Below are positions 5,430-7,496 of a DNA stretch of 7,496 bases, in pieces. A model generated the notes under the pieces. That model had not been told where the DNA came from, did no database searches, and saw only the letters and a list, made by a program, of their open reading frames with translations. Location: contig JARIHB010000072.1 in the NCBI GenBank assembly GCA_029288515.1, positions 1 to 7,496 of the forward strand. The letters run 5' to 3'. A program made the translations under genes and the position numbers. This DNA comes from Candidatus Saccharimonadota bacterium. Lineage in GTDB: Bacteria; Patescibacteriota; Saccharimonadia; Saccharimonadales; UBA4665. The first letter of the stretch is position 1; every line of letters begins with the position of its first letter.

Positions 5430-6536
5430 ATGAGCGGTACGCAGCACTATCGGGACAGTCGGAAGCAGGCAGGTATGGTGTCGATCTTAGTGACGATGAT
5501 ATTGCTGATCGTTATTAGTTTGATTGTATTAGGGTTTGCCCAGATTTCCCGCCGTAATCAGCGCCAGACACTTGACCGGCAGCTGAGCAGCCAGGCGTTC
5601 TATGCCGCCGAATCAGGAGTTAACGATGTTCGCAACCTTATAAACCAAGCCTTGGCCGCAGGCAATGCCATACCATCCAAGCCTGACTGTACAGGGGGTG
5701 CTGGTCCGGCAGCGGTCTTTTACGGCAGCTTGTCTTCTGTTCTCGATGGTGCCAGTAAAGTATCGTATACGTGCGTCATGGTTGATCCATCGCCTGAATC
5801 ACTGGCTTTTAGCGATATCGGGCCTGTTGGCACGATTGTGCCGCTTACTTCGGGGAGTGGTGCGAATTTTGGCTCTGTCAAACTTACCTGGCAAAGCAAG
5901 ACCGGCTCAGCGACGCCTACTAATGGGTGTCCGGCCAACGCTACCAATAAGTTTTCGCCGACAACCAGTTGGACATGTGGGTATGGGGTCCTGCGGTTTG
6001 ACCTCGTGCCGGTGAGCAGTGGCAGCTTAAACCCTGCAACACTTCAGGACACAACATACACATCATTCCTCGTGCCTGTACCCTCCAGTGCCACAACTAC
6101 CACTTCGTATCCTGGTGGAGCACCGGCTAGCCGTAATGGCAACAACCTGATTGCAACCCATTGCACGAACACCGAGTGCTCGATGACTATCAATGGTCTA
6201 TCGACAAACAAGTACTACATGCGATTACAATCATTCTATCAAGATGTAAGTTTGCAGATCACTGCTACCGAAACATCGGGGTCAACCGCTAGCCTTCAGG
6301 GATCGCAGGCTGTAGTCGACGCCACAGGCAAGGCGCAAGACATACTGCGGCGTATTCAGGTGCGTTTGCCGTTAACAGCGTCGAGCGCTAATCTGATGTC
6401 CGACTACGCACTTCAAACTACCGATTCAATATGTAAGCGCTTCGCAGCCGTTGACGGCTATTTCCAGAGTTCGGCTGCAACGGTTGTGCCAGGCCTTTCG
6501 AATCTGACAACACCGCCCAACCCGGCCTGTCAGTAG
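5430..6536 (+). CDS. PilX/GspK-like minor pilin lacking Glu at +5
   Basis: This is a 368-residue protein, the largest of the pilins here. The N-terminus reads RKQAG then [20 protein letters not shown]; cleavage after Gly15 would put Met at +1 and Leu, not Glu, at +5. After the helix comes [20 protein letters not shown] and AAESGVND (59-66), the hallmark of the PilX N-terminal family. The long extracellular region is Ser/Thr-rich, with eight cysteines (87, 115, 167, 183, 245, 250, 335, 367) that could form four disulfides. AAAGGA (5418-5423) sits just before the ATG, and the gap from the previous gene is nine bases. In type II secretion, GspK is also the largest pseudopilin, lacks Glu5, and caps the tip; this gene's size, last position and missing Glu fit that role. 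Its stop lies seven bases from the end of the convergent recombinase gene. Confidence 0.87.
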   Translation: MSGTQHYRDSRKQAGMVSILVTMILLIVISLIVLGFAQISRRNQRQTLDRQLSSQAFYAAESGVNDVRNLINQALAAGNAIPSKPDCTGGAGPAAVFYGSLSSVLDGASKVSYTCVMVDPSPESLAFSDIGPVGTIVPLTSGSGANFGSVKLTWQSKTGSATPTNGCPANATNKFSPTTSWTCGYGVLRFDLVPVSSGSLNPATLQDTTYTSFLVPVPSSATTTTSYPGGAPASRNGNNLIATHCTNTECSMTINGLSTNKYYMRLQSFYQDVSLQITATETSGSTASLQGSQAVVDATGKAQDILRRIQVRLPLTASSANLMSDYALQTTDSICKRFAAVDGYFQSSAATVVPGLSNLTTPPNPACQ

Positions 6537-6543
6537 CCTGTCG

Positions 6544-7464
6544 TTACGCCTTTTTACCGTGGAATTTTTCGTGGATTTGCTTGAGATGCGGATCGGTAAC
6601 GTGCGTATATATTTGGGTGGTCGAGATGTTACTGTGGCCGAGCATGGCTTGTACACTGCGCAGGTCGGCGCCATTCATAAGCAGGTCGGTGGCGAAAGAG
6701 TGTCGCAAGGTGTGCGGGCTGACCTGTTTAGTAATGCCTGCCAGCAGAGCATAACGGCTTACCAAACGCTGCACGCTGCGGGCTGTCAGGCGGTGAAAAT
6801 TGCCGGTTAGGTCAACGGCTTTACTGCCGTTGTATCGGATAAAAAGCGGCCGGGTGTTATCGTCCCGTTTATCAAGATAGCGCTGGACCCATTCAGCAGC
6901 TGCACTGCTAATAAAGATTGGCCGGTCTTTTTGGCCTTTGCCCCGTACCATAAATTCTCGCCGCTTGAGGTTGATGTGGTCTTTATCGAGCCCAACCAGC
7001 TCGGATACGCGTAAGCCGCTTGAGAATAATAGCTCCAGTATTGCCCGATCCCTTAGCCCTATAACTGTACTGACATCAGGTTGGTCGAATAGCCGGGCCA
7101 GTTCCTCTTCGGTTAAGAAAGTAACCTTATTGCGGCCCGGAGTGCGGGCTAATTCGATTTTGTCTACTGGTAGCGCCTCAATATCCCGCTTAGCGCAAAA
7201 GCGTAAGAATTGGCGCAGGGCAATAAGGTGGTAGTTCTGTGTGACCTTTTGCATCTCATCCGATACATTTGTGCCAAGGCGTGCCAGCCACAGCCGCCAC
7301 TTGCGGACGAACTCGGCGTCAATCTCGCGAACGGTAATGTCGTCTCCGGCGAAATCCAACAAGCGGGTTAAGTAGTGGTCGTAGTTGGCAATGGTTTTTT
7401 GCGAGCGATTTTGCTCAACTTCCAGGTATTCAAGGAAGTCTGTTTTAGCTCTTTTAAATAACAT
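6544..7464 (-). CDS. Xer-family tyrosine recombinase (XerC/XerD-like)
   Basis: This enzyme cuts and rejoins DNA through a 3'-phosphotyrosine link; chromosomal Xer proteins resolve chromosome dimers at dif. From the ATG at 7464 it has 306 residues, the normal Xer length. The N-terminal core-binding domain (about 1-95) is followed by the catalytic domain with a full active site: R152 (SSGLRVSEL), K176 (VRGKGQKDR), H251 and R254 ([14 protein letters not shown]), H277 ([11 protein letters not shown]) and Y286 (IYTHV). The in-frame GTG at 7470 directly abuts the -10-like TACAAT (7471-7476), whereas the ATG at 7464 is six bases from it and would be the transcript's first codon, so 7464 is preferred. 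It converges on the pilin operon with a seven-base gap. Whether it is XerC, XerD or a lone Xer cannot be decided here. No integrase-type extra domain or nearby phage genes argue for a mobile element. Confidence 0.93.
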   Translation of the reverse strand: MLFKRAKTDFLEYLEVEQNRSQKTIANYDHYLTRLLDFAGDDITVREIDAEFVRKWRLWLARLGTNVSDEMQKVTQNYHLIALRQFLRFCAKRDIEALPVDKIELARTPGRNKVTFLTEEELARLFDQPDVSTVIGLRDRAILELLFSSGLRVSELVGLDKDHINLKRREFMVRGKGQKDRPIFISSAAAEWVQRYLDKRDDNTRPLFIRYNGSKAVDLTGNFHRLTARSVQRLVSRYALLAGITKQVSPHTLRHSFATDLLMNGADLRSVQAMLGHSNISTTQIYTHVTDPHLKQIHEKFHGKKA

Positions 7465-7470
7465 AACCAC

Positions 7471-7476
7471 ATTGTA
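7471..7476 (-). promoter_or_regulatory. -10 element of the recombinase gene, leaderless arrangement
   Basis: Read on the - strand, TACAAT (five of six to TATAAT) is followed by six bases (GTGGTT) and then the ATG at 7464. This spacing places +1 on the A of the start codon, and there is no room for a Shine-Dalgarno sequence. Any -35 element would lie at the very edge of the window or beyond it. Confidence 0.6.
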
Positions 7477-7496
7477 CCGTATACAGGGGTAGAGTA

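Noticed and set aside
2..7464. None of the nine genes stops with TGA (six TAA, three TAG), which raised the idea of TGA recoded as glycine, as in Gracilibacteria and SR1.
   Set aside because: All genes run to their expected lengths without in-frame TGA and glycine is encoded by ordinary GGN codons, so nothing in the window requires recoding; nine stops are too few to be telling.
6544..7464. Recombinase as a sign of an integrated phage or an inverting pilin-tip switch.
   Set aside because: There are no flanking inverted repeats, attachment duplications, silent pilin cassettes or phage genes, and the protein has plain Xer length and motifs.
7454..7484. A dif-like site at the start of the recombinase gene: on the - strand TTATGTTATTT matches 9 of 11 bases of the E. 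coli XerD arm TTATGTTAAAT.
   Set aside because: The other arm matches only about 4-5 of 11 depending on spacer length, and the matched bases are explained by the -10 element and the start codon. A GC-skew plot locating the terminus would settle it.

Overview
The window is a compact type IV pilus (T4P) locus followed by a convergent Xer-type recombinase gene. From left to right on the + strand it holds: the C-terminal part of the retraction ATPase PilT (cut by the left edge), the inner-membrane platform protein PilC, a small type IV pilin that is probably the major subunit, the prepilin peptidase PilD, and four minor-pilin-like proteins packed with overlaps or very short gaps. The last gene, on the - strand, is a complete tyrosine recombinase of the XerC/XerD family. 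There are no RNA genes, insertion sequences or CRISPR arrays, and no gap between genes exceeds 85 bases.

The gene content (PilT-PilC-pilin-PilD plus several divergent prepilins), very tight packing, roughly balanced GC, standard code with no in-frame TGA, and the style of the sequences suggest a Patescibacteria/CPR organism, most likely Saccharibacteria (TM7). This is recognition rather than proof, since no marker gene is present.

Transcription seems to fall into several units. pilT and pilC are joined by a 7-base gap. The pilin gene has a 79-base leader region with a possible promoter and a good Shine-Dalgarno sequence, and is followed by a perfect 14-bp terminator-like hairpin. pilD and the first minor pilin gene each have a -10-like element ending exactly six bases before the ATG, and no Shine-Dalgarno sequence. 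The recombinase gene shows the same arrangement on the other strand. Transcription from these elements would start at the A of the ATG, so all three genes look leaderless, while genes inside operons keep Shine-Dalgarno sequences.

The products fit one machine. PilD trims and methylates the prepilins, PilC is the assembly platform, PilT powers retraction (the extension ATPase PilB would be outside the window), the small pilin forms the fibre, and the four minor pilins, in an order and with features like GspH-I-J-K of type II secretion, probably form the priming tip complex. In CPR bacteria such pili are thought to serve host attachment, twitching or DNA uptake. The Xer recombinase is probably a chromosome-dimer resolvase unrelated to the pilus.
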